Part shown: positions 1 to 9,058 of the stretch, one piece after another | Numbering within the stretch: the first letter of the stretch is position 1 | How the letters are laid out: every line of letters begins with the position of its first letter | Assembly (NCBI RefSeq): GCF_900188385.1 | Contig: NZ_FZOI01000002.1 | Coordinates: forward strand, 340,542-404,541 | Source of the DNA: Azospirillum sp. RU38E | Lineage (GTDB): Bacteria > Pseudomonadota > Alphaproteobacteria > Azospirillales > Azospirillaceae | DNA length: 64,000 nucleotides | Reading direction: 5' to 3' | Position numbers and translations under genes: made by a program | The notes under the pieces: generated by a model | What the model was told of the DNA's origin: nothing | Database searches by the model: none | Seen by the model: only the letters and a program-made list of their open reading frames with translations

Positions 1-620
1 CCTATGACGGCACCGTGGTGGCGCAGAAGGCGCTGTCGGCCGTCTATCGCACCGGGCAGCGTTTCGGGGTGGGCCATCTGGTCGATGTGCTGCGGGGAAC
101 CGCCACTGACAAGGTGCTGGAACGCGGCCATGATAAGCTGAAGACCTTCGGCTGTGGCGCCGACATGTCAAAGAATGAATGGCAGAGCGCCTTTCGCCAG
201 CTGGTGGCCCACGGCTTCCTGTGCGCCGACCCGGAAGGCCATGGTGGGCTGATCCTGACGGATACCGCCGCCGCTGTGCTGAAGGGCCAGGAAACGGTAC
301 GGCTGCGCCGTGACCCGGCCGCGGAAACCAAGCGGGGCGGTGGGCGTTCCAGCGGCACCGCCCCACGTTCCCGCACCGCCCCCACCGATCTGTCACCGGC
401 CGATGATACGCTGTGGCACGCGTTGAAGGCGCTGCGTCTGGAACTGGCCCGCGAACAGGGCGTGCCGCCCTATGTCATCTTCCACGACGCCACCTTGATG
501 GAGATGGTGCAGGCACGGCCGACCGACCTGGATGAGCTGGCGGAGTTGCCCGGCGTCGGTGCGCGTAAGCTGGAACGCTATGGCGAATATTTTCTGGATG
601 TGATCACGACCTATAGCTGA
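1..620 (+). CDS. recQ: ATP-dependent DNA helicase RecQ, C-terminal part
   Basis: This is the end of a RecQ-family 3'-5' DNA helicase used in recombinational repair; the helicase core lies before the window. The frame is open from base 3 and gives about 205 residues. The first ~100 residues look like the RQC winged-helix region, beginning with YDGT and AQKALSAVYRTG. A basic Arg/Ser/Gly linker follows, and the last ~75 residues form an HRDC domain with the LPGVGARKLERYG hairpin motif. The TGA at 618-620 ends the gene. It converges on the minus-strand DUF2336 gene, and no clear terminator is visible in the ~110 bases between them. Confidence 0.9.
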   Translation, partial: YDGTVVAQKALSAVYRTGQRFGVGHLVDVLRGTATDKVLERGHDKLKTFGCGADMSKNEWQSAFRQLVAHGFLCADPEGHGGLILTDTAAAVLKGQETVRLRRDPAAETKRGGGRSSGTAPRSRTAPTDLSPADDTLWHALKALRLELAREQGVPPYVIFHDATLMEMVQARPTDLDELAELPGVGARKLERYGEYFLDVITTYS

Positions 621-730
621 CGGGTTGAGACCATTGGAGGTTCATGCTCCGTCATTATCGGCTCACGCACCCAATGTCCTGCTGCCGACCCCTCTTAAGG
701 CAACGGCAGCAGAACGATGGTGGTCGCGGA

Positions 731-1834
731 TCAAGCGGCGGCGGTCAGGTCGGTCAGCTTGGTCAGCAGGTAATCCACATCCTCACTTGCCAGTTCCTCG
801 AACTGGGTGAGGATACGTTCCAGCATCCGGCGGCGATGGCGCTCCAGATCATGGTCCAGACCGTCAAAGTCGGTCTCATTGGCCACATCCAGGGCGATGC
901 GCAGGGCGGGGTAAAGTTTGGGCGGCAAGCCGGTACGATCGAACAGGGATTTCAGCCCCAACCGCCCGGCATCATGGATCAGCAGCCTTGCGTTGCTGAC
1001 CGGCACCTGCCCCAGTTGGGCCACAGCCACTTCAAAGAAGGGCACATCCCCCATGCACAGCGCCCGCAGCAACAAGGACGGCGTCAGCCGGTTGTTGCGC
1101 CGCAGCTGTACTACCAGCCGTTCCAGCTCCTTATCGCCGGCACCGCCCACCAGCCCATAGGTGGCCCGCTCCCGTGATTGCAGCACAATGTCGGCGGCAA
1201 TATCATTGGGCAGCTCATGCTTGGCGACCAGCCGTTCCCGCAGCTGTTCCGACACCAGCGCCACCAGCCGCTCCGCCACCGTCACCGGCAGATGCGCGCG
1301 GTTGACCAGCGGTTCGGCCACCGCCTCACTGTCCGGGAAACGGTCCAGCGCACGGTTCATTGCCTGGGGAGCAACCTCAGCCCCTTCGTTTGAAAGCAGT
1401 GCTGCGACGGCCTTCTCGCTGCCACGCTCCACCAATACATCAGCGACCTGCCCGCTCACCTCCGGCCGTTTGGCCACGGCCGTCTGCTTTTCCGAGGAAC
1501 CGCTGCGGATGATCTCCACCAGATCAGCATCGGTGAGGACGGTCGAGACCTCGATGAAGGGAAGCGCCACTTCCTCCACATCGCGCGCCAGCGACAGGGC
1601 GACATCACGGGGAATGGCGGCACTGCTCTTCAGGCTGTCCGCCAGGGCGGCACGCACGCGGGTGGCCACGTCGCGCGCCATCATCCGCACAATATCCTCC
1701 GCCAGCGTGCGCTCCGATTGCGACAGCTGGGCGGTGAACTGGGCGGCAACCTTGCCGGCCATCTCGGCACGGGTATTGGGTGAGGGATCGGTCAGCAGGC
1801 GCTGCACATCCTGTTGGGTCAACATCTCGGACAT
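731..1834 (-). CDS. DUF2336 domain protein
   Basis: A 367-residue soluble protein, rich in Ala, Leu, Arg and Glu, with no signal peptide or membrane segment. It is made of repeated helical, HEAT-like pieces (ARDVATRVRAALADSL, then VEEVALPFIEVSTVLTDADL), the pattern of the DUF2336 family common in alphaproteobacteria. The biochemical role is unknown. The ATG at 1834 is the only good start, and an AT-rich stretch just upstream (around 1905-1925) may hold its own promoter. It lies downstream of the HAHP-motif gene on the same strand with a 159-base gap, so it is probably a separate unit. Confidence 0.75.
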   Translation of the reverse strand: MSEMLTQQDVQRLLTDPSPNTRAEMAGKVAAQFTAQLSQSERTLAEDIVRMMARDVATRVRAALADSLKSSAAIPRDVALSLARDVEEVALPFIEVSTVLTDADLVEIIRSGSSEKQTAVAKRPEVSGQVADVLVERGSEKAVAALLSNEGAEVAPQAMNRALDRFPDSEAVAEPLVNRAHLPVTVAERLVALVSEQLRERLVAKHELPNDIAADIVLQSRERATYGLVGGAGDKELERLVVQLRRNNRLTPSLLLRALCMGDVPFFEVAVAQLGQVPVSNARLLIHDAGRLGLKSLFDRTGLPPKLYPALRIALDVANETDFDGLDHDLERHRRRMLERILTQFEELASEDVDYLLTKLTDLTAAA

Positions 1835-1993
1835 GGGGTGTTCGCACCCTCCCTCTCAAGGGCCACCCCCTGCCGCTAGGGCGGCATGAGGGCAAAGCCC
1901 GGATATGTTTAAGTAATATTTAGTGCAGCTTGCGGCCAATTGCGACCGTCAAAAATGGGGCAATCGGGGCATGAACCGTTCAGCTGCTGCAAT

Positions 1994-2737
1994 TCAACCG
2001 GCACGACGGCGGGCACGGCGGCGGGCAAGTGCCGCCTGCTCCGTTTCGGAAACCTTGGCATTAAGGTTAATGGGCCTTTCCGACAAAACCTCCAGCCGGC
2101 GATCCTCAAAGCAATCCGCGCCAACATTTTCATTCTGGAAACACGTCATGGCGGCGTCGCGTTTGGCCAGCAAGTCAATAATTTCTTCCCTATACAAATG
2201 CACCAGGGCGGTCAGCCAGCGATTGACCGGCCAGCTGGGCCGGGCATGATCGATGGTGAAACCTTCCAGCATACGGGAGACATCATCGGCGGCATACCAG
2301 CACTCCCCCGTCACCCAACGATTCGTGGTGAAGAGGCGGACGGGGCTGCCCAGCTCATTGACGGCGATCCCGATCAGATGTGAGAGCGCGCCATTGCCGT
2401 CCGGATCATCCAGGTTCGGTGGTGGCGCCAGCGGGGTCACCCCTGGCGGCATCCCGAAAGGGCGCATGAAGGTGTGAAAATGCCCCGCCTCCCCCATCGG
2501 CTGGCTGTTGGCCGGATGGGCATGGAAATAATATTGGGCGTGATATTCCGCGTCATAGACATCTGTGGGCGGATAATGGCGCAGATCGCCCACCGGCGAT
2601 TGCGCCCCCACCAGCAGGGTCAGGACATTATCCCCGGTCTTGGCCATCACGCGCTGGCACAGCGTGACCTCCCGCGCCGCCTCCAGCCGTTCCGCCAGGG
2701 CATCATCATCCAAATGATCATAGACACTAAACGGCAT
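1994..2737 (-). CDS. conserved hypothetical protein with HAHP/EAGHFHTF motif (DUF6969-like)
   Basis: A 247-residue protein with no signal peptide. Its most distinctive stretch, around residues 65-95, carries HAQYYFHAHP and then EAGHFHTFMRPFG. This dense set of conserved His and Glu residues suggests a metal site. The C-terminus ends in a very basic tail (ALARRRARRRAG). I believe this matches the DUF6969 family, but that is recall rather than a search. No activity can be assigned. It follows the TAXI gene by 54 bases on the same strand, so it could be the last gene of the Mla-type operon. Confidence 0.6.
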   Translation of the reverse strand: MPFSVYDHLDDDALAERLEAAREVTLCQRVMAKTGDNVLTLLVGAQSPVGDLRHYPPTDVYDAEYHAQYYFHAHPANSQPMGEAGHFHTFMRPFGMPPGVTPLAPPPNLDDPDGNGALSHLIGIAVNELGSPVRLFTTNRWVTGECWYAADDVSRMLEGFTIDHARPSWPVNRWLTALVHLYREEIIDLLAKRDAAMTCFQNENVGADCFEDRRLEVLSERPINLNAKVSETEQAALARRRARRRAG

Positions 2738-2791
2738 GGGCGACGCCTCCCGTATCGCGGAGAGGGCGGCACCGGGATGCCGCCCCTTTGA

Positions 2792-3820
2792 TCATGATTT
2801 GCGCTCTGGCGTCGCGGCATAGGCCTTCTCCGCCGCGCCGTGCAGGGGGGCCGTGCGACCGGCATTGGCCAGATTGCCACGATCCAGCAGACCGAAGGCC
2901 GGGTGCTGGCTTTCCAGCCCGCCATCGCCCTTTTTCAGAATATCAACCAGGGCCGTCACGGCCGCCGCATCCGCATCCGCCCGCACCACCAGGGTTGCCG
3001 CAACGCCGATGGTGGCCACATCTTCGACCTGTTCAGGATAAAGCGAGGCGGGGATCGTCGCGGTCACCAGTTCCGGATGATCCGCCAACAGCTTTTCCTG
3101 CCCTGGGGCGAATACCGGCAGCAGAACCGCACCGCATTCCGTCACCGCGCGCCGGATTGTGCCATTAGGGTGTCCCACCGCGAAGAAGGCGGCATCCAGC
3201 TGGCCATCGCACAGGGCGGCCGCAGCGTCATCGGGGGGCATGTCGCCTTCCCCATTGGCCGGCCCGCCACCTGCTACCCCCAGGACTAGGGCCACCAGAT
3301 TGCGCAGTGCCGACCCGGTCGGGCCATAATTGACGCGCTTGCCCTTCAGGTCGGCCAAACCCTTGATCTGGGCTTCCGGCTTTGCCACCAGGGTCAGGGT
3401 TTCCGGATAAAGCGTGGCGACGGCCCGCAATTCCTGGAACGGGCCGGCGGGGGCAAAACGTCCCTCCCCCTTGAACGCCATCCGCTGCCAGTCGGATTGC
3501 ACCAGGGCCGCATCAGCCTCCCCGGAACGCAGCGCATTCAGATTATAGACCGGGCCGTCCGTCGCCTCGACCAGACAATGGCGACCATGCTGCCCCTTGG
3601 TCTGGTTCATCACCCGGCAGAGTGCGCCGGCCACCGGATAATAAAGCCCGGTGACGGCGCCGGTTTCCACAATGAATGGTTTTGCCGGTAAATGGTTCGG
3701 CTTATCCTGGGCGGTAGCCCCTGAGACACCAGCCAGCAGAAACGAGAGAACAGCAAAGCTAGCGAATGATAACCTGCGGGAAGACGCCAATCTTTCTTTT
3801 CCCTGACGAAAACGGGTCAC
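2792..3820 (-). CDS. TAXI-family periplasmic solute-binding protein
   Basis: A binding protein of the TRAP-associated extracytoplasmic immunogenic (TAXI) family. After a hydrophobic signal segment (FASFAVLSFLLAGVSG) the mature part begins with FIVETGAVTGLYYPVAGALC, the typical TAXI start, followed by SGEADAALVQSDW and the NYGPTGSALRN segment. The GTG at 3820 overlaps the TGA of the upstream lipoprotein gene (GTGA), giving 342 residues; a TTG at 3790 is an alternative. No TRAP membrane subunit occurs nearby. Translational coupling to a lipid-transport operon is unusual and suggests a role in that system rather than a classical TRAP transporter. The ligand is unknown. Confidence 0.8.
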   Translation of the reverse strand: MTRFRQGKERLASSRRLSFASFAVLSFLLAGVSGATAQDKPNHLPAKPFIVETGAVTGLYYPVAGALCRVMNQTKGQHGRHCLVEATDGPVYNLNALRSGEADAALVQSDWQRMAFKGEGRFAPAGPFQELRAVATLYPETLTLVAKPEAQIKGLADLKGKRVNYGPTGSALRNLVALVLGVAGGGPANGEGDMPPDDAAAALCDGQLDAAFFAVGHPNGTIRRAVTECGAVLLPVFAPGQEKLLADHPELVTATIPASLYPEQVEDVATIGVAATLVVRADADAAAVTALVDILKKGDGGLESQHPAFGLLDRGNLANAGRTAPLHGAAEKAYAATPERKS

Positions 3821-4524
3821 CTCCGCATGTCGGCCGAGCCGGGCAGCGGGTCTATCTCCACATTGGTATTTCCCTGCTGCAATGTCCACTCCACAATACG
3901 GCGTAGGACAGCGCCGGTCGCTTCATCGAAGGCAGCGACGACATGGTTCAGCGCCGGGCTGCTGGCGCGAACCTGGGCCTCGAACGTCTCCCCGGCGACG
4001 ATGTTCCGCCGGGGCATCCGCACCAGCTTGGCATTGACGCGCACACGGGCTTCCGGTGCGGTGGTGGTCGGATCGCCACCATCATAGACGGCCTGGAAGT
4101 CGCGCAGATCGGTCTTCAGCACGAAATCGGCACGCAGGCCCGAACGCTCCACCCCCACCGCCACGATGCGGCGACTATTCTCAAAGCTCTCCACCAGCAG
4201 GGTCTGGAGCATGTCAGGCCCGGTATCCGCCCAATTGGCCTCGGCGAAATAGGTGATGCGGTTGGCCGTCTCCCCCAGCGCGATGCGCGGCGTATCGATG
4301 GCGCTGTTGGCCAGCGGGGTCTCCACCAGCAACTGCCAGGGCACGCGCGGCAGGCCGGCGACAAAATCGCGCGCCGGCGTCAGCAGATAGAGCCGGGGCG
4401 GGCGCCCGCCATTTAGCAGGCGGACGGGCGAACAACCTGCCAGCGGCGCCAGCAGCGCCAGCCCCAGCAGGGCGCGCCGGTTCAGGCGGGAAACAGGCTG
4501 CATGGCGGCTTTCTGGCGGGTCAT
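3817..4524 (-). CDS. ABC-type transport auxiliary lipoprotein (PqiC/DUF330-like)
   Basis: A 235-residue outer-membrane-type lipoprotein. It has a basic start (SRLNRRALLGLALLAP) and a clear lipobox, LAGC, with the lipidated Cys near residue 31. The mature part opens with PPRLYLLTPARDF, typical of the auxiliary lipoproteins that accompany MCE/Mla and Pqi transporters. Such proteins are thought to bridge the MCE protein to the outer membrane. The ATG overlaps the mlaD stop codon (ATGA at 4521-4524), and its own stop overlaps the TAXI start, so the three genes are translationally coupled. Confidence 0.82.
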   Translation of the reverse strand: MTRQKAAMQPVSRLNRRALLGLALLAPLAGCSPVRLLNGGRPPRLYLLTPARDFVAGLPRVPWQLLVETPLANSAIDTPRIALGETANRITYFAEANWADTGPDMLQTLLVESFENSRRIVAVGVERSGLRADFVLKTDLRDFQAVYDGGDPTTTAPEARVRVNAKLVRMPRRNIVAGETFEAQVRASSPALNHVVAAFDEATGAVLRRIVEWTLQQGNTNVEIDPLPGSADMRR

Positions 4525-5459
4525 TCCGTCTTCACTCCCGAATTGCCGCCAAACAGCAGATCGGCGGGGTCGCGTTCCAGCCGGCGGGTCACGCGGCTGA
4601 GATTGGCGGTCAGATCCTGCAAATGGATCAGCAACTGGCTGAGATCATAAAGGCCGGTCGAGGTGAAATCGCGGATCGGCTCCCGATTTTCCTCAATCAT
4701 GCCGGCAAGAGAGGCCGATAAACGGTTGATTTCCTTGGTCGTCTGCGCCAATTGCGCCGTGATGACGCCGGTATCCTTGCCCACCTTGCCCACCGTGTCA
4801 TTGGCGGTCACCAGCAGGGTTTCCGCCTGCCGACTCAAGGTCTCCGCCTGACGGCGCAGATCGACGATCAGCAGGTTGGCATTGCGGATCGATTCATTGG
4901 CATGGCCGGAGGCGGTGGCCAGATTGGCCAGCGTCGTGCCGATGGCCTTCTGGTTATCCTCATTCAGCAGGGCCGACAGGCGGGCGGAAATGGTGATCAG
5001 ATGTTCCAGCACCTCCGGCGCGCGGGACAGCACGGCGGCGATGGAACTGGGGCGGGAGGGGATGACGGGAATGCCGGAGACCTTCTCCTTCAGCAGCGGT
5101 GCCTCCCGGCTGCCGCCGGCAATTTCCACATAGACCCCACCGGTCACACCCACCGGTTCCAGCGAGGCGATGGCATCGGTCTTGATGGGGGTGTCGGCCG
5201 GCACCTCCACCGTCACCCGAACTTCCTCCACATTCTCAGGATTGATGCGGATATCCGTGACGGTGCCGACATTGACGCCGCGATAACGCACAGGCCCCCC
5301 CTGAACCAGCCCCGTCACGGTGCCGGACACCATGATGTAATAGGGCTGGTAGTCCTTGCTGAACTGCACCTTGGCCAGCCAGATGACAAACACCATCGCA
5401 GCGGCAGCCAAAGCCAGGACAAAGGCGCCGACGGCCGTGTAATTGGCGCGTGTTTCCAT
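4521..5459 (-). CDS. mlaD: MlaD-type MCE-domain lipid-binding protein
   Basis: A 312-residue inner-membrane-anchored MCE protein of a phospholipid/sterol-type ABC transporter. One N-terminal membrane helix (GAFVLALAAAAMVFVIWLA) is followed by the MCE domain at about residues 40-120 (VTGLVQGGPVRYRGVNVGTV, then TGGVYVEIAGG). A long helical region rich in Thr, Ala and Leu (residues ~150-290) probably forms the tunnel. It lies between mlaF (3-base gap) and the lipoprotein gene (4-base overlap). Confidence 0.88.
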   Translation of the reverse strand: METRANYTAVGAFVLALAAAAMVFVIWLAKVQFSKDYQPYYIMVSGTVTGLVQGGPVRYRGVNVGTVTDIRINPENVEEVRVTVEVPADTPIKTDAIASLEPVGVTGGVYVEIAGGSREAPLLKEKVSGIPVIPSRPSSIAAVLSRAPEVLEHLITISARLSALLNEDNQKAIGTTLANLATASGHANESIRNANLLIVDLRRQAETLSRQAETLLVTANDTVGKVGKDTGVITAQLAQTTKEINRLSASLAGMIEENREPIRDFTSTGLYDLSQLLIHLQDLTANLSRVTRRLERDPADLLFGGNSGVKTE

Positions 5460-5462
5460 GCC

Positions 5463-6242
5463 CTATCCCCTTGCGGCACCGGCCGCGCGCCCGCGCGGCC
5501 CATGAAAATAATCGTGAATCCAGGGATGATCCTGTTGCAACAGGTCATCAATCGTTCCCACCACCACCTTCTTGTCCACCAGTACGGCGATGCGGTCACA
5601 GATGGCATAAAGACTGTCCAGATCGTGGGTGACCATCACCACGGTGAGGCCCAGGCTCTTTTGCAGACTGCCGATCAGCTCATCAAAGGCGTTGGCGCCA
5701 ATCGGGTCCAGCCCAGCGGTCGGTTCATCCAGGAACAGGATTTCCGGGTCCATGGCCAGGGCGCGGGCCAGCCCGGCGCGCTTGCGCATCCCGCCGGATA
5801 GTTGCGAGGGGTATTTATCCCCCGCCTCCGGCCCCAGCCCGACCATGGCGACCTTGACGCGGGCAATCTCCTCAATCAGGTCACGGGGCAGGCTGGTATG
5901 TTCCTTCAGCGGCACCTGGATATTCTCCAGCACCGTCAAAGAGCTGAACAGCGCCCCATCCTGGAACAACATGCCCCAGCGCGCCTGCAGGGCGATGCGC
6001 TCCCGCTCGGAAAGCTGGCGCGTATCCCGACCCAGAACCTCAATCCGGCCTTCCGTCGGCTCCATCAACCCGACAATCTCCCGCAGCAGCACGGATTTGC
6101 CGGTGCCGGAGCCGCCGACCAGCCCCATCACCTCCCCCTTGGCGACACTGAAATCCACGCCATCATGCACCAGCTGCTGCCCGAACCGGGTGCGCAGGCC
6201 GCTGACGCGGATCACCGGATGATCTTCCCCGCCGGCAATCAT
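5463..6242 (-). CDS. mlaF: MlaF-type lipid transporter ATPase
   Basis: The cytoplasmic ATPase of the MCE/Mla transporter. It has Walker A (GGSGTGKS), the signature LSGGMRKRAGLARAL, Walker B (ILFLDEPTAGLDP) and the switch histidine in VMVTHDLDSL. The ATG at 6242 starts one base after the mlaE stop and has GGGA upstream, giving 259 residues, close to the usual MlaF size. A start at 6284 would add 14 low-complexity Ser/Pro residues and overlap mlaE by about 40 bases, so it is less likely. Confidence 0.9.
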   Translation of the reverse strand: MIAGGEDHPVIRVSGLRTRFGQQLVHDGVDFSVAKGEVMGLVGGSGTGKSVLLREIVGLMEPTEGRIEVLGRDTRQLSERERIALQARWGMLFQDGALFSSLTVLENIQVPLKEHTSLPRDLIEEIARVKVAMVGLGPEAGDKYPSQLSGGMRKRAGLARALAMDPEILFLDEPTAGLDPIGANAFDELIGSLQKSLGLTVVMVTHDLDSLYAICDRIAVLVDKKVVVGTIDDLLQQDHPWIHDYFHGPRGRAAGAARG

Positions 6243-6243
6243 C

Positions 6244-7416
6244 TCAAATCCCGAGATAAGAGAAGAGGATGGAGAAGATGGCATCCAGCACGATCACCAG
6301 GAAAATGGAGACGACAACGGATCTGGTGGTCAGCAGACCAACACTTTCGGCACTGCCGGTCACCCGCAGCCCTTCGTAACAGCCGACCAGGGCGATCACC
6401 ACCGCAAAGACCGGTGCCTTGATCAGCCCGACGAACAGGGTCTGGGCGCTGACGGCAATCTGCAATTGCCGGGTGAACTGCACAAAATTGATGTCAAGAT
6501 AGGCATAGGCCATCACCGCACCGCCCGCCAGCGCCACCACATTGGCGAAGAAGGCGACCAGCGGCAGCGCCACCAGCAGGGCCAACATGCGGGGCAGCAC
6601 CAGCAGTTCCATCGGGTCCAGGCCCAGGGTGCGCATGGCATCCACCTCCTGATTCACCTTCATGGTGCCGATTTGCGCCGTGAAGGCCGAGCCGGAGCGG
6701 CCGGCCACGATGATGGAGGTCATCAGAATGCCGATTTCCCGCAGCACCCCGATGCCCAACAGGTTCACCACATATATTTCGGCACCGAAACGACGCAGCT
6801 GATCCGCCCCCTGATAAGCCAGCACAATGCCGATCAGGAAGGAGAGCAGGCCGACAATGGGCAGCGCGTTCAGTCCCACCTGTTCCAGATGAAAAGCGAA
6901 CGGCTTCCAGCGGAACCGGCCCGGTGCCCGCAGCAGCCGCAGGAAGGTAACCGTTACCAGCCCGAGAAAATTCAGCATGGCCAGGGCGTCTTGCCCCACC
7001 GCGACTGTTGCGCGGCCGATACGATCCACAAAGGGAAAGCGCGGCCCCGCCGGCGTCGGCATCGGGGTTGCTATACCCTGGCTGACGCGCTGCACCTCCC
7101 GCAGCAATTCACACAGATCCGCGCGGGCACCGACCACGGCCACCTGATGCCCCTGGTTGCGCAGCCGGCGCAGCAGCCGGTCGATGACCAGGGCACCGGC
7201 CGTGTCCAGCGCCGTCAGGCCGGACAGGTCCAGGCAGACGGAGGCCCCCTGCCGGTCTGGCGCCTTGGCCCGCAGCTGTGTCTCCAGCACCTGGGCGGAG
7301 GCAATATCCCAGCGCCCGGCGGCGGTCAGGATGAATTGCCCCTCCGCCCAGGCCGATGTGATGGTTCCCCTTTGCACGTACCCTTCCCGTCGCCGCGTGC
7401 TGCCACGCGGCATCAT
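6244..7416 (-). CDS. mlaE: MlaE-type permease with N-terminal STAS domain
   Basis: A 390-residue membrane subunit of an MCE-type lipid transporter. The first ~115 residues are a STAS domain (SVCLDLSGLTALDTAGALVI), equivalent to the separate MlaB protein of E. coli. The rest is MlaE, with GLLSFLIGIVLAYQGADQL, the IIVAGRSGSAFTAQIGTMKV loop and several membrane helices. The fusion explains why no mlaB gene is present. It is the first gene of the operon mlaE-mlaF-mlaD-lipoprotein-TAXI. The 95 bases upstream (7417-7511) separate it from the preceding ABC transporter and probably hold the promoter. Confidence 0.9.
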   Translation of the reverse strand: MMPRGSTRRREGYVQRGTITSAWAEGQFILTAAGRWDIASAQVLETQLRAKAPDRQGASVCLDLSGLTALDTAGALVIDRLLRRLRNQGHQVAVVGARADLCELLREVQRVSQGIATPMPTPAGPRFPFVDRIGRATVAVGQDALAMLNFLGLVTVTFLRLLRAPGRFRWKPFAFHLEQVGLNALPIVGLLSFLIGIVLAYQGADQLRRFGAEIYVVNLLGIGVLREIGILMTSIIVAGRSGSAFTAQIGTMKVNQEVDAMRTLGLDPMELLVLPRMLALLVALPLVAFFANVVALAGGAVMAYAYLDINFVQFTRQLQIAVSAQTLFVGLIKAPVFAVVIALVGCYEGLRVTGSAESVGLLTTRSVVVSIFLVIVLDAIFSILFSYLGI

Positions 7417-7511
7417 CTGATCCTCCGCGCACTTGACATCACAAGGTCACAAGGGTCAACAGCCAGCACCCACCCGAGCGGCCCCAGCAGGGTGAAAATG
7501 TCAAGAATGCA

Positions 7512-8294
7512 CTATTGCCGTCCCAACTCACTCTCATGCCAGCGGCGCAGCAAGCGGTTCTGGACGAAGGAGAGACCGGCGAAAATGGCAATGCCCAGGG
7601 CAGAGAGCAGGAGCAGGGCGGCGAACAGGCGGGGCATGTTCAGCCGGTTGCCGGATTCGATGATCCGCCAGGCCAAGCCGGACGCGGTGCCGGAACCGGC
7701 AACGAATTCCGCCACCACCGCGCCGATCAAGGCCAGACCGCCGGAGATTTTCATGCCCCCCAGCAGATAGGGCAAGGCTGACGGTAATTGCAGCCGCCAT
7801 AATGTCTGCCAGCGGCTGGCCCCGTAGAGCCGGAACAAATCCCGCAGGTTCGGGTCCACCGCCGACAGGCCGAGCGTGGTGTTGGACAGGATGGGGAAGA
7901 AGGCAACGATCCAGGCCAGGATCAACAGGGCCAGATTGACCCGCTCATACCCCACCCAGATAACCACCAGCGGGGCGATCGCCACAATGGGGGTGACCTG
8001 CAAGGCCACCACATAGGGGTAAAGCGCCGCCGCCGCCAGCCGCGACTGGCTGAACAGCAGGGCCAGCGCCACCCCGGTGACCAGGGCCAGCAGAAAGGCC
8101 TGCAAGGTGATGCTGAGCGTCAGCCAGGAGGAGGTGAGCAGCAGCGGCCCATCCCGCCACAGCGCGGCCAGAACGGCACTGGGCGGCGGCAGCACGAAGG
8201 CGGGAATGGCAAAGGCCCCCACGGCCCATTCCCACCCCGCCAGCACCAGCAACCCAACCAGCGGCGGCAACAGCAGGCGTACCATGCCCTTCAT
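7512..8294 (-). CDS. NitT/TauT-type ABC transporter permease
   Basis: A 260-residue inner-membrane permease of the SsuC/TauC/ThiX type. It has about six hydrophobic segments and the family cytoplasmic loop around YGASRWQTLWRLQLPSALPY, which is the EAA loop that contacts the ATPase. The ATG at 8294 overlaps the TGA of the ATPase gene (ATGA); a longer reading from 8342 would add 16 non-hydrophobic residues inside the ATPase gene. It forms one importer with the two genes upstream. The substrate cannot be read from the permease. Confidence 0.88.
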   Translation of the reverse strand: MKGMVRLLLPPLVGLLVLAGWEWAVGAFAIPAFVLPPPSAVLAALWRDGPLLLTSSWLTLSITLQAFLLALVTGVALALLFSQSRLAAAALYPYVVALQVTPIVAIAPLVVIWVGYERVNLALLILAWIVAFFPILSNTTLGLSAVDPNLRDLFRLYGASRWQTLWRLQLPSALPYLLGGMKISGGLALIGAVVAEFVAGSGTASGLAWRIIESGNRLNMPRLFAALLLLSALGIAIFAGLSFVQNRLLRRWHESELGRQ

Positions 8295-9058
8295 GGCGCC
8301 GCCTCCATCGCCTGATGCAGCAGGGTCGATACGGTTCGGCAATGATCATTATAGGCAGCACCCGTGCGGGTGGCATAATCGCGCTGCGACGGAAGCTCCA
8401 CCGGCAGTTCCGCCACAATCCGCCCCGGCCGGGGCCGCATCACCGCAATGCGGGTGGAGAGATAGACGCTCTCAAAGACGCTGTGGGTGACGAAGATGGC
8501 GGTGAAGCCATCGCGCCGCCAGAGTGAGAGCAAATCATCATTCAGCTTCAGCCGGGTGATTTCATCCAGGGCGGCGAATGGCTCATCCAGCAGCAGCAGG
8601 GCCGGGCGCGTCACCAAGGCGCGGGCCAGGGAGACGCGCATCTTCATCCCTCCTGACAGCTCTCTTGGATAAGATTTTGAAAAATCTTGCAATCCAACTT
8701 TTTCAAGTTCCGCCATCGCCCGATCCGTCGCCGCCACCCTGGGCACGCCGGCAATCTCCAGCGGGAGGCGGACATTATCGATAACACGCGCCCAGGGCAT
8801 CAGGGTCGGTTCCTGAAAGACAAAGCCGATATCGCCCCGGGCAATCGGGCTCTGCCATTGCAGTTGGCCACCGCTGGGCGTCAGCAAGCCGGCGATCAGC
8901 CGCAACAGGGTGCTTTTTCCGCAGCCGCTGGGCCCCAGCAGGGAGAGAAACTCCCCCCGGTTCAGCGTCAGATCAACACCGTCCAGGGCCAGCGTACCCT
9001 TGCCATAGGCAAGGCTGAGCCCAGCGACGTTCAACAGGGGAGACATGGGCACGCTCAC
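8291..9058 (-). CDS. NitT/TauT-type ABC transporter ATPase
   Basis: A 255-residue ATPase with Walker A (LLGPSGCGKSTLLRLIAGLL), Q-loop (FVFQEPTLMPW), signature (LSGGMKMRVSLARAL), Walker B (LLLLDEPFAALDE) and the histidine of FVTHSVFESVYL. It belongs to the nitrate/sulfonate/taurine/thiamine-precursor group. Its start overlaps the end of the binding-protein gene by 4 bases, and its end overlaps the permease start, so all three genes form one compact operon. Confidence 0.9.
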   Translation of the reverse strand: MSVPMSPLLNVAGLSLAYGKGTLALDGVDLTLNRGEFLSLLGPSGCGKSTLLRLIAGLLTPSGGQLQWQSPIARGDIGFVFQEPTLMPWARVIDNVRLPLEIAGVPRVAATDRAMAELEKVGLQDFSKSYPRELSGGMKMRVSLARALVTRPALLLLDEPFAALDEITRLKLNDDLLSLWRRDGFTAIFVTHSVFESVYLSTRIAVMRPRPGRIVAELPVELPSQRDYATRTGAAYNDHCRTVSTLLHQAMEAAP

